Origin: Rhodoferax sp. PAMC 29310
GTDB taxonomy: Bacteria > Pseudomonadota > Gammaproteobacteria > Burkholderiales > Burkholderiaceae_C
Length of the DNA stretch: 64,000 nucleotides
Direction of reading: 5' to 3'
Assembly (NCBI RefSeq): GCF_017948265.1
Contig: NZ_CP072852.1
Location: forward strand, 4,526,001 to 4,590,000
A program made the position numbers and the translations under genes. Shown piece by piece: positions 9,443-18,370 of the stretch (positions are counted from its first letter, which is position 1; every line of letters begins with the position of its first letter). Below the pieces are notes generated by a model. It did not search any database, was not told the DNA's origin, and saw only the letters and a program-made list of their open reading frames with translations.

Positions 9443-10175
9443 TCGTGTCCCCACCCCGGACGCATCTTCTGCGGTGCGGTCTGCGCTGCCCAAGCCAGGC
9501 GTCGTCTTGAGCGCGCGAGGTTTGACCAAACGCTTCACTGAAGGACGGCTGGATGTCACGGTCCTGCAGGGTGTCGACCTCGATGTGCATGCGGGCGAAA
9601 CTCTGGCCATCGTGGGCGCCTCGGGCTCTGGCAAAAGCACCTTGTTGCACCTGATGGGCGGGCTGGAGGCGCCGACAACCGGCAGTGTGCTTCTGAATGG
9701 TGCCGACCTGGCCCACCAAAGCGCCACCGAACAGGGGCGCTTGCGCAATCAGTACCTGGGGTTTGTGTACCAGTTTCACCATCTGCTACCGGAATTCAGC
9801 GCGCTGGACAACGTGGCGATGCCGCTGTGGATTCGGCGCATGGCTCCCGAAGAAGCCGCCCAGCAGGCCAGCAAAATGTTGGAAAGTGTTGGGCTTCAAG
9901 ACCGGTTGCACCATCGCCCTGCCGAGCTGTCGGGTGGAGAGCGTCAGCGGGTGGCCATTGCCCGGGCACTGGTGACGCGCCCGGCCTGTGTCTTGGCCGA
10001 CGAGCCCACGGGCAACCTGGACCGCAGTACCGCCAACGGTGTTTTTGAATTGATGATGGGGCTGGCTCGCACGCAGGGCACGGCGTTTATTGTGGTGACG
10101 CACGACGAGGCCCTGGCGGCGCGTTGTGGGCGTCAACTGCGGTTGGTGCAGGGCCAACTGGCCGGCACTTTGTGA
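9435..10175 (+). CDS. lolD: Lipoprotein-releasing system ATP-binding protein LolD
   Basis: This 246-residue ABC ATPase has Walker [11 protein letters not shown] near residue 57, the LolD-type [18 protein letters not shown]-loop region near 110, the signature [15 protein letters not shown] near 158, Walker [13 protein letters not shown] and a switch histidine in VVTHDE. The QFHHLLPEF segment is characteristic of LolD and distinguishes it from MacB- or FtsE-type ATPases. The N-terminus carries about 20 extra residues before ARGLTKRF. It overlaps the permease gene, forming the two-gene lol operon. Confidence 0.95.
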   Translation: MNNRVPTPDASSAVRSALPKPGVVLSARGLTKRFTEGRLDVTVLQGVDLDVHAGETLAIVGASGSGKSTLLHLMGGLEAPTTGSVLLNGADLAHQSATEQGRLRNQYLGFVYQFHHLLPEFSALDNVAMPLWIRRMAPEEAAQQASKMLESVGLQDRLHHRPAELSGGERQRVAIARALVTRPACVLADEPTGNLDRSTANGVFELMMGLARTQGTAFIVVTHDEALAARCGRQLRLVQGQLAGTL

Positions 10176-10206
10176 TTTGAAATATCAGTAAAGCGATGGA
10201 GCGCGC

Positions 10207-11442
10207 ATGAAAGAAGTTGGATTTACCACCGCCATTGTTCACTCAAACCGCCAAGCAGGCGCAGAGCACGGGGCCATACACAAGCCGATCCACACCTCGG
10301 TGCAATACGGGTTTGACCGCGTTGAAGACCTGGTGGGGGTGTTTCAGGGCAGCATCAAAGGCGGGTTCAACTACGCCCGTCAGGGCACGCCCACCACCGC
10401 AGCGCTGGAAACGCTGATCACTGGCTTGGAACAGGGCGTTGGCAGTGTCTGCTTTGCCACCGGCATGGCGGCCATCACCGCCACGTTTTTGACCCTGCTT
10501 CAGTCGGGTGACCACATCATCACCAGCCGCTTTGTGTTTGGCAACACCAACAGTGTGCTGAGCACATTGGTACGCTTGGGTATCACTGTGTCCATGGTGG
10601 ACGCGTCGGACAGCGCCCAAGTGGCGGCGGCCATTCAGCCCAATACCCGGTTGGTGTTTGTTGAGACCATCGCCAACCCCGGCACCCAGATTCCTGACCT
10701 TTCCGCCATTGGTGAGCTTTGCAAAGCGCGTGGACTTCTCTATGTCGTGGACAACACGGTGAGCTCCCCCGCGCTGTTCCGCCCCAAAAGTGTGGGTGCG
10801 GGCTTGGTTATCAATTCATTGACCAAAACCGTGGCGGGCCACGGCAGCGCCTTGGGCGGCTCGGTCACTGACACGGGTTGCTTTGACTGGCAAACCTACC
10901 CCAATATTCTGGACAGCTATCGCAAAGGCGATGCGGCGCAATGGGGCTTGTTGCAAATCAAGAAAAAGGGCTTGCGAGACATGGGCGCGTCCTTGTCATC
11001 GGAGCACGCCCATCAAATCAGCCTTGGTGCTGAAACATTGGCGTTGCGCGTGGAGCGGAGCAGCACGACGGCTCTGGCTTTGGCGCAGTACTTGGAAAAA
11101 CACCCCGCGATTGGACGGGTGTACTACCCCATGCTGTCATCTCATCCGCAACATGCCATTGCCAAAAAACACTTCAGTGCGGGATCGTGGTTGTTGTCCT
11201 TTGAGCTGCGCGACGCATCTGACTGCTTTGCTTTCATCAACCGACTGCAATTGCCCATCAAGGCCACTGGGCTGGGCGACACGCGCACGCTGATCATTCC
11301 CGTGGCGCACACCATTTTTTGGGAAGCCGGCGCACAGGTGCGGGCTGAGATGGGCATTGCAGACGGTCTGATCCGCGTATCTGTGGGGCTGGAGGACAGC
11401 GCCGATTTGGTGGCTGATTTCGAACAGGCCTTGCACGGCTGA
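10207..11442 (+). CDS. Cystathionine gamma-synthase family PLP enzyme
   Basis: The 411-residue protein has the Cys/Met-metabolism PLP fold: TSVQYGFDRVEDLV near the N-terminus, the tyrosine-arginine FNYARQGTPT phosphate-binding region near 58, CFATGMAAI near 85, the DNT of VVDNTVSSP near 180 and the Schiff-base lysine in NSLTKTVAGHGSALGG near 205. The family includes cystathionine gamma-synthase, O-acetylhomoserine sulfhydrylase and methionine gamma-lyase, and sequence reading alone does not separate them. The protein starts 31 bases after lolD and may share its transcript. Confidence 0.88.
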   Translation: MKEVGFTTAIVHSNRQAGAEHGAIHKPIHTSVQYGFDRVEDLVGVFQGSIKGGFNYARQGTPTTAALETLITGLEQGVGSVCFATGMAAITATFLTLLQSGDHIITSRFVFGNTNSVLSTLVRLGITVSMVDASDSAQVAAAIQPNTRLVFVETIANPGTQIPDLSAIGELCKARGLLYVVDNTVSSPALFRPKSVGAGLVINSLTKTVAGHGSALGGSVTDTGCFDWQTYPNILDSYRKGDAAQWGLLQIKKKGLRDMGASLSSEHAHQISLGAETLALRVERSSTTALALAQYLEKHPAIGRVYYPMLSSHPQHAIAKKHFSAGSWLLSFELRDASDCFAFINRLQLPIKATGLGDTRTLIIPVAHTIFWEAGAQVRAEMGIADGLIRVSVGLEDSADLVADFEQALHG

Positions 11443-11571
11443 GATGCCAGGCTTTCTGTCGTTTAGCTCACGCCCTGGCCTGAAAGGGATGGCTTTCGAG
11501 GGTTTGCAGGGGGCCTTGATCGCCCTCGGGTGACCTAAGCTGCCCCACTTCCATAGCAGCAGGATGTGATC

Positions 11572-12774
11572 ATGAAATTTCGCCAGTTCAAACGCTTGGC
11601 TTGCCTGACCGGTTTGCTCGGTACTCTTGGCTTGGCCATCGCCCAACCCACCCAAACTGTCAAAGTGGGTTTGATTGGCCCCTTGACTGGTCCCTCGGCT
11701 GATTTCGGCATCCCCATGGCGAATGGCGCCAAGCTGGCGGTGGACGAAATCAATGCGGCTGGCGGTTACCTGGGGCGTCCGATTGAGTTGGTCATCCGAG
11801 ACGACACGGCCAATCCCGATATGGGTTTGAAAATGTCCCAGGAGCTTGTCAAGGAGCAGGTCATAGCCACCGTGGGGTTTTGCAATACCGGTGTTGCTTT
11901 GAAGTCGCTGGAGGTTTATCAAACCGCCAAAACGCCTTTGATCGTGCCCTGTGCCACCGGCACACCCATCACCACCAAATACCCGGCGCCTGAAAGCTAC
12001 ATTTTCAGAACCTCAGCCCGCGACGCCATACAGGCGCCTTTTGTGGTGGACGATATCGTCGCCCGAGGCTGGACCCGAGTGGCTGTTTTTGCCGACAAGA
12101 CAGGGTATGGCGAGGCCGGCCTGCAAGATGTCGTGAAAGCATTGGCGGCCAAAAATCTCAAGCCGGTTTACATCAGTCGATTTGACCTTGGTGTGAAGGA
12201 TTTACAGGCTGAGTTGAAAGAGGCTCAGGCGGCCAACGCCAATGTGGTGTTCAGCTACACCGTGGGCCCTGAGTTGGCCACCATTGCCCGGGGTCGGGCG
12301 GACTTGAAGTGGTCAGTTCCCCAGGTGGGACCTTGGCCGCTTTCCTTCCCGTCTTTCATTGACGGTGCCAAGGGCGCGGCAGAGGGCGCCTTGACCTCGC
12401 AAACCTTTATTGCCGAGCCCAGCAACGAGCGCCGTAGCTCTTTCATCAGCGCCTACGCCCGCAAGTACAAAACCAAAAACATGGGGGTGCCCATGGCCGC
12501 AGCGCAAGCCTACGATTCGGTCTATTTGCTGACCTACGCCATTCTGGGCATTCGCAGCGGCGATTTGTCCGGGCCCAACGTCAAAAATGCGCTGGAGAAC
12601 ATGTCCAAGGTGTATTACGGCGTCACCGCGACCCACGAGAATCCCTTCAGCAAAGACGACAAAGACGCAGTGACCCCCAATATGCTGGTCATGGGCATGG
12701 TCAAAAACGGCGCAGTGACTTTTGCCTACCCGGAAGACCGTACGCGCAACCTGTTTGTCCAGCGCAAGAAATAG
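11572..12774 (+). CDS. Branched-chain amino-acid-type ABC substrate-binding protein (orphan)
   Basis: The 400-residue protein has a Sec signal peptide (KRLACLTGLLGTLGLAIAQ) followed by a Peripla_BP_6 / LivK-type domain starting VKVGLIGPLTGPSADFG. Further family landmarks are LAVDEINAAGGYLGRPIEL, TVGFCNTGVALKS and AAAQAYDSVYLL. I chose ATG 11572 over the GTG at 11566 because an AGGA element lies eight bases upstream. No livHMGF genes are nearby, so it must work with a transporter elsewhere or as a receptor input. It converges with the polyamine-type importer, with only five bases between the stops. Confidence 0.88.
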   Translation: MKFRQFKRLACLTGLLGTLGLAIAQPTQTVKVGLIGPLTGPSADFGIPMANGAKLAVDEINAAGGYLGRPIELVIRDDTANPDMGLKMSQELVKEQVIATVGFCNTGVALKSLEVYQTAKTPLIVPCATGTPITTKYPAPESYIFRTSARDAIQAPFVVDDIVARGWTRVAVFADKTGYGEAGLQDVVKALAAKNLKPVYISRFDLGVKDLQAELKEAQAANANVVFSYTVGPELATIARGRADLKWSVPQVGPWPLSFPSFIDGAKGAAEGALTSQTFIAEPSNERRSSFISAYARKYKTKNMGVPMAAAQAYDSVYLLTYAILGIRSGDLSGPNVKNALENMSKVYYGVTATHENPFSKDDKDAVTPNMLVMGMVKNGAVTFAYPEDRTRNLFVQRKK

Positions 12775-12779
12775 GCCGG

Positions 12780-13649
12780 TCAGCTTGAGGGCGGTGCGTC
12801 CGATGGCTTGGCGCCGCGCAACAGGGTGAGCGCCAGCAGGGCAGACGCCACCATCAAAAACAGACTGACGGCGTTCAGAACCGGTGTGGCGCCTTCTCGC
12901 ATGCGGCCATACATCATCACCGTAAGCGGCGAGTCCGAGCCGACCAGCATTAAGGTGGTGTTGAAGTTCTCGAAAGACATCAGGAACGAAATGGCGGCGG
13001 CGCCAATGAGCGCGGGCTGGAGATAGGGCAGGGTCACGGTGGTCAACACCGCCGCGCGGGATGCGCCCAGGTTGTAGGCAGCCTCTTCCAGCGTGATATC
13101 AAAGCGCTTCAGCCGTGCGGTGATGGTCAACGTGGCAATGGACACGATGTAGGCAAACTGCCCCAGCACCACCAGCGGCAGCCCAGGTCTCAAAAATTCC
13201 AGCTCCCATCCCCACAGGTCGTCGGCCAAGTTCGCAATGCGGCTGGCAAAGGCCAGAATCGAAATGCCCAGAATCACACCGGGAATCACTAAGGGCGCGA
13301 GCATTAGGAGGGACAGTGCCTGCTTACCCCGAAACTGCGTTCGTTCAATCAAAAAGGCATTTGCCGTTCCGACCAGAACGGAGAGCACGGTGACCCAGCA
13401 GGCCACCACCACGCTGGTCCACAAACTGCCCAATAGTGCCGTGTCGGCAAACAGACCCTCTTGACCGGGTGTTGTGCCCAGAAACCACGCCAAGGTGAAG
13501 CCGCGCCAAGGCGGCGCAGGATAGGGCGCATCGTTGAACGCAAAGACCGCCACCACCACGAGCGGCAGGAACAGGAAGGCAAAAAAGATGACGCCGTAAA
13601 TCACCGTGCTGGCGCGTAGCCAAGGGGGGCGGGGCAGGGAGAGGATCAT
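12780..13649 (-). CDS. Polyamine-type ABC transporter permease (PotC-like)
   Basis: The 289-residue inner-membrane protein has six predicted helices and the binding-protein-dependent transport signature DITLEEAAYNLGASRAAVLTT near residue 190, which docks with the ATPase. The start, FFAFLFLPLVVVAVFAFND, is typical of PotC/PotI permeases of the spermidine/putrescine family. It overlaps the PotB-like gene by four bases and is the last gene of the importer unit. The transported compound is inferred from context to be a polyamine or amino alcohol, not known. Confidence 0.9.
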   Translation of the reverse strand: MILSLPRPPWLRASTVIYGVIFFAFLFLPLVVVAVFAFNDAPYPAPPWRGFTLAWFLGTTPGQEGLFADTALLGSLWTSVVVACWVTVLSVLVGTANAFLIERTQFRGKQALSLLMLAPLVIPGVILGISILAFASRIANLADDLWGWELEFLRPGLPLVVLGQFAYIVSIATLTITARLKRFDITLEEAAYNLGASRAAVLTTVTLPYLQPALIGAAAISFLMSFENFNTTLMLVGSDSPLTVMMYGRMREGATPVLNAVSLFLMVASALLALTLLRGAKPSDAPPSS

Positions 13650-14533
13650 GATCGCTGCATCACTTCGCCAAACTTTTGGCCGCTCAGCCTCAATCCCAAC
13701 CAGACAATGGCGGTGCTGAGTCCCAGCAGCAAGAAACCAAACGCGGCGCCTTGCTCCCAGTTAAAGCGGGTGATGAACTGGGTGTAGATTTGCTCGGTGA
13801 ACCACTGCGAATTTTTGCCGCCCAAGAGCGTGGGCGTCAGGTAATTTCCCAGCGTCAGCATGAAGACCACAATGCAGCCCGCCACGATGCCGGGCGCTGC
13901 ATGCGGAATCACAATCTGCCGCAAAATTGACCAGCCATTGCCGCCCAGGTCATACGCCGCCTCGATCAGTGAGTCATCCAGACTCTCCAGCGCGCTGATC
14001 AGCGGGATCACCATGAACAACATGGAGGTGTAGACCAGCCCGACCAGAATGGTGGCATCGTGGTACAGCATTTCCACCGGTGCCGGGGTCACGCCCAAGG
14101 TGACCAGCAAGTCAGGCAAAACACCGGACTCGCGCAGCAAAATCATCCAACCCAGGGTCCGCACGGTCTCACTCACCCAGAATGGAATCAGGCACAGCAC
14201 AAACAATAGCGCTTTGCTGCGGCCCCGCACCAGTTTGGCAATGGTCCAGGCAATGGGGAAGGCCATCAGCAGAGTAATGGCGGTCGCCAATATCGACATG
14301 ACGGCGGTGCGCACAAAGGTGTGCCAGTACAAAGGTTCTTCAATAAAGGTCAGGTACTGCGCAAAGCTGGGTTCGTAGACGCGAGGGGCCACGCGGGCCC
14401 GCAGCGACAGAATCGCCAACTCGACATGGGGCAGCAGAACCAGGCCTGCCAGCCAAACCACTGCTGGGGCCAACAGCAACATCAGGATCAAGCGCGCCTG
14501 AAGTTGGTTCTGGTTCGTCACCTCAGTGCTCAT
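13646..14533 (-). CDS. Polyamine-type ABC transporter permease (PotB-like)
   Basis: The 295-residue protein has six predicted membrane helices, starting LILMLLLAPAVVWLAGLVLL, and the EAA-loop LIEAAYDLGGNGWSILRQI near residue 195. The LRTAVMSILATAIT-like segment and WVSETVRTLGWMILLRESG are common in PotB/PotH permeases. It starts three bases after the ATPase stop and overlaps the next permease, so the four importer genes are tightly packed. Confidence 0.9.
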   Translation of the reverse strand: MSTEVTNQNQLQARLILMLLLAPAVVWLAGLVLLPHVELAILSLRARVAPRVYEPSFAQYLTFIEEPLYWHTFVRTAVMSILATAITLLMAFPIAWTIAKLVRGRSKALLFVLCLIPFWVSETVRTLGWMILLRESGVLPDLLVTLGVTPAPVEMLYHDATILVGLVYTSMLFMVIPLISALESLDDSLIEAAYDLGGNGWSILRQIVIPHAAPGIVAGCIVVFMLTLGNYLTPTLLGGKNSQWFTEQIYTQFITRFNWEQGAAFGFLLLGLSTAIVWLGLRLSGQKFGEVMQRS

Positions 14534-14536
14534 GGT

Positions 14537-15682
14537 TTATGCCGAAGCCTTGGACGCAAAACAAACGGCCCGCTGAGGATCAAATCCAAAGCTCACGGTC
14601 TCACCCACCCGCAAGTCAGACAGGTGGCCGGTCTGGGGCAAAGCAATGCGAAATTCAGTGCGAGATTTCTCTTCATGCAAGAGTACCGCCGAGTTGGCGC
14701 CGTCAAACAGCAAGCTGTCCACCTGCGCCCGGTAATGCGGCAGGCCGGCGTCGGCAAACACCTGGGTGTCGCGTGCCAGGCTGGCAACCTCCGGGCGCAC
14801 AAAGGCTTCAACTTGATCACCTGTTTGAACCTTGCCTGATGCCCGCGTGGTGAGCACCATGCCGTCGTCGCCAGTGACGGTGACCAGGTCCCCGTTCACG
14901 GCCGTAGCGCGGCCTTTCACCTGGTTGTTGGCACCCACAAAGCCGGCGACGAACGGGGTATCGGGTTGGTAGTAAAGCGCCTGAGGCGTTCCCACTTGCT
15001 CGAACCGGCCATGGTTCATGACTGCCACATGGTCAGACAGCACCAGCGCCTCTGATTGGTCGTGGGTGATGTAAACAAAGGTGGTGCCGAAGGCTGCCTG
15101 CAACTGTTTGAGCTCAATCTTCATGTGCTCGCGCAGCTTCAAGTCCAGGGCACCCAGCGGTTCATCCAATAGCAAAAGCGTGGGCTCCAGTACCAGACTG
15201 CGAGCGATGGCCACCCGTTGTTTTTGACCGCCTGAAAGTTGCTCCACGCGCTTGTTCTGCGCGCCGGGCAGGCTGACCCGTTCCAGCATCTCACCCACAC
15301 GCCGCTTGATCTCGTCTGGTGCGACGCCCCGGCGAGCCAAGCCATAGCCCACGTTCTCGCCGACTGACATCATGGGAAAGAGCGCCAGGTGCTGAAACAC
15401 CATGTTCACCGGGCGCCGGTTGGGTGGCACGCCTTTCATGGGCTTGCCGCCAATGCGAATCTCGCCAGAGTCCGGGCTTAAAAAGCCCGCAATCATGCGC
15501 AACAAGGTCGTTTTGCCACATCCAGAAGGGCCAAGAATGGAGAAAAAACTGCCGCGCGCTACGCTAAAAGATAGTTCATCTACCGCCAGAAATCCGCCGT
15601 AGCGCTTGCCCACGCGCACGGCTTCCAGGTCAGGCTGAGTCCCCCCACTCAATGGGGGGGGGGCAGCAATGTCGGAACTCAA
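14537..15682 (-). CDS. Polyamine-type ABC transporter ATP-binding protein (PotA-like)
   Basis: This 381-residue ATPase has Walker A LGPSGCGKTT near residue 52, LSGGQKQRVAIARSL near 148, Walker B LLLLDEPLGALD and the switch YITHDQ, then a TOBE domain (VEAFVRPEVASL onward), as in PotA. The only start matching the reading frame is TTG at 15682, 11 bases after the binding-protein stop, with a weak AAGGCG upstream. Codons 7-10 contain a run of ten C residues followed seven bases later by six Gs, so the 5' end can form a hairpin and is a slippage-prone tract. A later TTG start downstream of the tract is possible. Confidence 0.9.
   Translation of the reverse strand: MSSDIAAPPPLSGGTQPDLEAVRVGKRYGGFLAVDELSFSVARGSFFSILGPSGCGKTTLLRMIAGFLSPDSGEIRIGGKPMKGVPPNRRPVNMVFQHLALFPMMSVGENVGYGLARRGVAPDEIKRRVGEMLERVSLPGAQNKRVEQLSGGQKQRVAIARSLVLEPTLLLLDEPLGALDLKLREHMKIELKQLQAAFGTTFVYITHDQSEALVLSDHVAVMNHGRFEQVGTPQALYYQPDTPFVAGFVGANNQVKGRATAVNGDLVTVTGDDGMVLTTRASGKVQTGDQVEAFVRPEVASLARDTQVFADAGLPHYRAQVDSLLFDGANSAVLLHEEKSRTEFRIALPQTGHLSDLRVGETVSFGFDPQRAVCFASKASA
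15654..15663 (-). repeat. Ten-base homopolymer tract in the 5' end of the PotA-like gene
   Basis: Ten Gs on the plus strand (ten Cs in the gene's sense) encode a proline run. On the plus strand six Cs lie seven bases before the G run, giving a perfect GC hairpin over the start region. A length change of one would shift the frame if translation starts at 15682. Confidence 0.85.
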
Positions 15683-15693
15683 GCCGGGTCGCC

Positions 15694-16761
15694 TTAGTTG
15701 GCGGCCTTGATGCGGTCCAGCACGCGACCTTCAATTTCCTCAATGCCAGCTGGCACAGCGGGGTACCACTTCACGTTTTTCAAGGCGGCTTCGGGGAAGC
15801 TTTCCGCAAACTGGGCTTTGAGCTTGGCATCCATCAACTGGTCAGCACCCTTGGAGGCGGTGAAGTTGCCGGCCGCCGAGGCCACGCGGGCAGCGATCTC
15901 GGGGCGCATGTTGAAGTTGATCCAGGCGTAGGCGCCAGCGTCGTTTTTGCCTTTGGCAGGCAGCGCAAAGGTGTCAATCCAGCCCAGAGCGCCGGACTTT
16001 GGCGCAATGTACTGAAACTCAGGCTTTTCAGAGTTGAGCTTCCAGCCACCCGTGTCCCACATCATGGCACCCACAATTTCACCGGCCCGCATGCCGTTGA
16101 GCAACTGATCCTTGTTGTCCCAGTAAAACTTGATGTTGCCTTTGCAAGCAATCATGGCCTTGCCGACTTCATCCATCAAGGCGCCATAGGCTTTAGGGTC
16201 ACCGTACAACGCAAACGGGTCTTTGCCGGCGGCAAAGGCGAAGGCCAGCAGGGTTGGCCGTTTCAACCGCATGGCGGTCTTTCCCTTGACGTCGGCACGG
16301 CACAAGTCAGGGTAGTCAGCCATTTTGGTGAGTTTGGTGTTCACCACCAAGCCATCAGTGCCCCAGATGTGTGGCAGGCCATAGACTTTGCCTGCCAAAG
16401 TCGTGTTTTTCTTGGTGGCTTCCAGCATGGATGGGATGAATAACTCGGCTTTGAGTTTGCTCAAGTCCATCGGCTTGTAAATGCCGAACTCCTGTTGAGG
16501 GCCAGTGATGCGGTCTTGGGACGGCTGCGCTAGGTCAAAACCTGCACCACCAGTGGCGCGCAACTTGGAAATCATCTTCTCGTTATCAGACAGTGTCACC
16601 TCGACGGTGTAGCCGCTTTCCTTTTCGAACTCGGCCACGATGTCTGCCGGGGCGTAGCCGCCCCAGGTTAGCAATCGGAGTGTTTTTTCCTGCGCCATGG
16701 CGGAGCCCGCCATGGCGAGCGCGACCACGCCTGCGGCGATAAGGGTGAGTTGAGTTTTCAT
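15694..16761 (-). CDS. Polyamine-type ABC transporter substrate-binding protein (PotD/PotF-like)
   Basis: The 355-residue protein starts MKTQLTLIAAGVVALAMAGSAMAQ, a clear Sec signal peptide, followed by KTLRLLTWGGYAPADIVAEFEKES, the typical beginning of extracellular solute-binding family 1 proteins of the PotD/PotF group. The frame is open upstream to 16938, but ATG 16761 gives the signal peptide directly. Also seen are VYGLPHIWGTDGLVVNT and GWIDTFALPAKGKN. It is the first gene of the importer operon and lies behind a promoter-like element shared with the permease gene 5.6 kb away. Ligand is unknown. Confidence 0.92.
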   Translation of the reverse strand: MKTQLTLIAAGVVALAMAGSAMAQEKTLRLLTWGGYAPADIVAEFEKESGYTVEVTLSDNEKMISKLRATGGAGFDLAQPSQDRITGPQQEFGIYKPMDLSKLKAELFIPSMLEATKKNTTLAGKVYGLPHIWGTDGLVVNTKLTKMADYPDLCRADVKGKTAMRLKRPTLLAFAFAAGKDPFALYGDPKAYGALMDEVGKAMIACKGNIKFYWDNKDQLLNGMRAGEIVGAMMWDTGGWKLNSEKPEFQYIAPKSGALGWIDTFALPAKGKNDAGAYAWINFNMRPEIAARVASAAGNFTASKGADQLMDAKLKAQFAESFPEAALKNVKWYPAVPAGIEEIEGRVLDRIKAAN

Positions 16762-16839
16762 GCTTGTTTCCTTGAAAAGTGTGACAGAGATGAATGACGA
16801 CCAGCAAGGCTGGTGGACGCTAAAGATTACTGCAGCCAT

Positions 16840-16857
16840 GTGACAGTTAAGTGTCAC
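16840..16857. promoter_or_regulatory. Perfect inverted repeat GTGACA-N6-TGTCAC upstream of the importer operon
   Basis: Six-base arms GTGACA (16840-16845) and TGTCAC (16852-16857) flank GTTAAG. The site lies about 80 bases before the binding-protein start and would fall in the 5' leader if transcription starts at the upstream promoter-like element. It could be an operator or an RNA hairpin. The spacing does not fit a CRP site, which needs TGTGA-N6-TCACA. Confidence 0.45.
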
Positions 16858-16895
16858 TGCTGTGGCTGGAATGTGTCTACGGTCAACCGGAAACA

Positions 16896-16937
16896 ATCCT
16901 AGGAACACCTGTTCTTCTTGCCTATCCCAAATCGGCA
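16896..16937 (-). promoter_or_regulatory. Promoter-like element of the importer operon, copy B of a shared motif
   Basis: Read on the minus strand the element is TGCCGATTTGGGA followed by TAGGCA (-35-like, plus-strand 16919-16924), 17 bases, then TAGGAT (-10-like, 16896-16901). Copy A at 22464-22505 has the same blocks at the same spacing. The upstream box overlaps the weak -35, the usual position for an AraC-family activator. It is the only obvious promoter in the 218-base gap before the binding-protein gene. Confidence 0.7.
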
Positions 16938-16979
16938 CATGACTGGTAGAAATAGGCAGGATTTACCCTAGGCCCTGGT

Positions 16980-18353
16980 TCACGGTTGACGCAAATGCCA
17001 GGCCTTGGGTCGGGTAAAGGCTTGAATGCCATAGGTGGACAAGGTCAGCCCTACGCCGGAGTCACCATGGCCGCTCCAGGGCAGACGTGGGCTGACGCGG
17101 TCACAGCAGTTCCAGTACACGGTGCCCGCGTTCACCTGGTCCAACAGGTTTTTCGCACGCGCCTCGTCGCGGGTGAAGATGCCTGCCGTCAAGCCGTAAC
17201 GGGTATCGTTCATCAGCTCCACCGCTTGGGCGTCGCCCGTGACCTTTTGAATCCCGATGATGGGACCAAAACTCTCTTCACGCATGAGGGCCATGTCATG
17301 ACTGACGTCGGCAAACACGGTGGGCTCAAACCAGTTGCCGGGCCCAGGTAGCCGCTTGCCGCCGGTGAGCAGGCGGGCGCCTTTGGCTTTGGCATCGGCC
17401 ACTTGTGCTTCCAGCACGTCAAGCTGCGGCGCGCGGGTGATGGCGCCAATGTAAGTGTCTGCGCTCATGGGGTCGCCCGCTTTGAAGGTCTTTACCGTGG
17501 CCACAAACGCCGAAACAAAGTCGTCGTGAATGGACTCGTGCACATAAATGCGCTCCACCGAGCAGCAGCTCTGGCCCGTGTTGTACATGGCGCCGTCTGC
17601 CAGCGATTCGGCGGCTGTTTTGGGGTTGGCATCTTCGCAGACATACGTGGGGTCTTTGCCCCCCAACTCCAGTTGCACCTTGACCATGCGCGGCCCCAGT
17701 GCTTCCATGATGCGGGCGCCGGTGGCGTGTGAGCCGGTGAAGAACAAGCCGTCAATTTTCTGTGCGAGCAGGGCAGCGCCCACATCGCCACCGCCAATCA
17801 AGGTGATGAAGGCGTGCTCTGGCACACCCGCCGCGTGCAGCAGGCGGGCAATCGCCAAGCCGGTTTGCGCCGCGTACTCTGACGGCTTGTAAAGCACCGC
17901 GTTGCCCGTGAGCAGGGCGGGAATGAATACGTTTCCACCCACAAACCAAGGGTAATTCCAGGCCGAGATGTTGGCAATCACGCCCAATGGCGTGTGTTCA
18001 ATTTGCTCAGTCATGCTGCCGTCAATGAAGACGGTTTCCGTGGCCTGTTCGTCATCCGCCTCTTCGATAAAGAAATCGATTCGGGCAATGAGGCCGTTAA
18101 GCTCGTTTCGCGACATCTGGATCGGCTTGCCGGTCTCACGTGTCATTGTGGCGGCCAGTTCATCCAGCTCGGCCAGCACACCGGCTTTGAAGCGTTCGAT
18201 ACAAGCTTGGCGTTTGGCCATGGGCGTGGCGGCCCACGGCTTTTGGGCTGCCCGGGCGAGCGTTGCTTTTGCGGCGACTGAAGTTGCGTCGTCCGCAGGA
18301 AGTTCGGCGATCAATGCGCCCGTGGCAGGGTTGTGAATGGCAAGTTGATTCAT
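16980..18353 (-). CDS. Aldehyde dehydrogenase (NAD(P)-dependent, putative gamma-glutamyl aldehyde oxidation)
   Basis: The 457-residue enzyme has the ALDH core: NISAWNYPWFVGGNVFIPAL near residue 125, FTGSHATG near 200, the general-base glutamate in VQLELGGKDPTYV near 225 and the catalytic cysteine in YNTGQSCCSVERIYVHESI near 260. The upstream frame reaches 18440, but MNQLAIHNPATG at 18353 matches the family start and removes an overlap with the dehydrogenase gene. It follows the iron alcohol dehydrogenase by 17 bases. In context it would oxidise the aldehyde made by that enzyme, possibly gamma-glutamyl-aminoacetaldehyde to gamma-glutamylglycine; this is inference. Confidence 0.9.
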   Translation of the reverse strand: MNQLAIHNPATGALIAELPADDATSVAAKATLARAAQKPWAATPMAKRQACIERFKAGVLAELDELAATMTRETGKPIQMSRNELNGLIARIDFFIEEADDEQATETVFIDGSMTEQIEHTPLGVIANISAWNYPWFVGGNVFIPALLTGNAVLYKPSEYAAQTGLAIARLLHAAGVPEHAFITLIGGGDVGAALLAQKIDGLFFTGSHATGARIMEALGPRMVKVQLELGGKDPTYVCEDANPKTAAESLADGAMYNTGQSCCSVERIYVHESIHDDFVSAFVATVKTFKAGDPMSADTYIGAITRAPQLDVLEAQVADAKAKGARLLTGGKRLPGPGNWFEPTVFADVSHDMALMREESFGPIIGIQKVTGDAQAVELMNDTRYGLTAGIFTRDEARAKNLLDQVNAGTVYWNCCDRVSPRLPWSGHGDSGVGLTLSTYGIQAFTRPKAWHLRQP

Positions 18354-18370
18354 GGCAGGGTCTTTCTGGC

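Noticed and set aside
8609-9748. A 379-codon open frame antisense to lolC and lolD
   Set aside because: It mirrors two well-supported genes, is rich in His, Gln and Arg as expected of a shadow frame in GC-rich DNA, and has no domain.
16839-16858. A CRP-like site (TGTGA...TCAC) before the importer operon
   Set aside because: The half-sites are ten bases apart instead of six, so it does not fit the CRP consensus.
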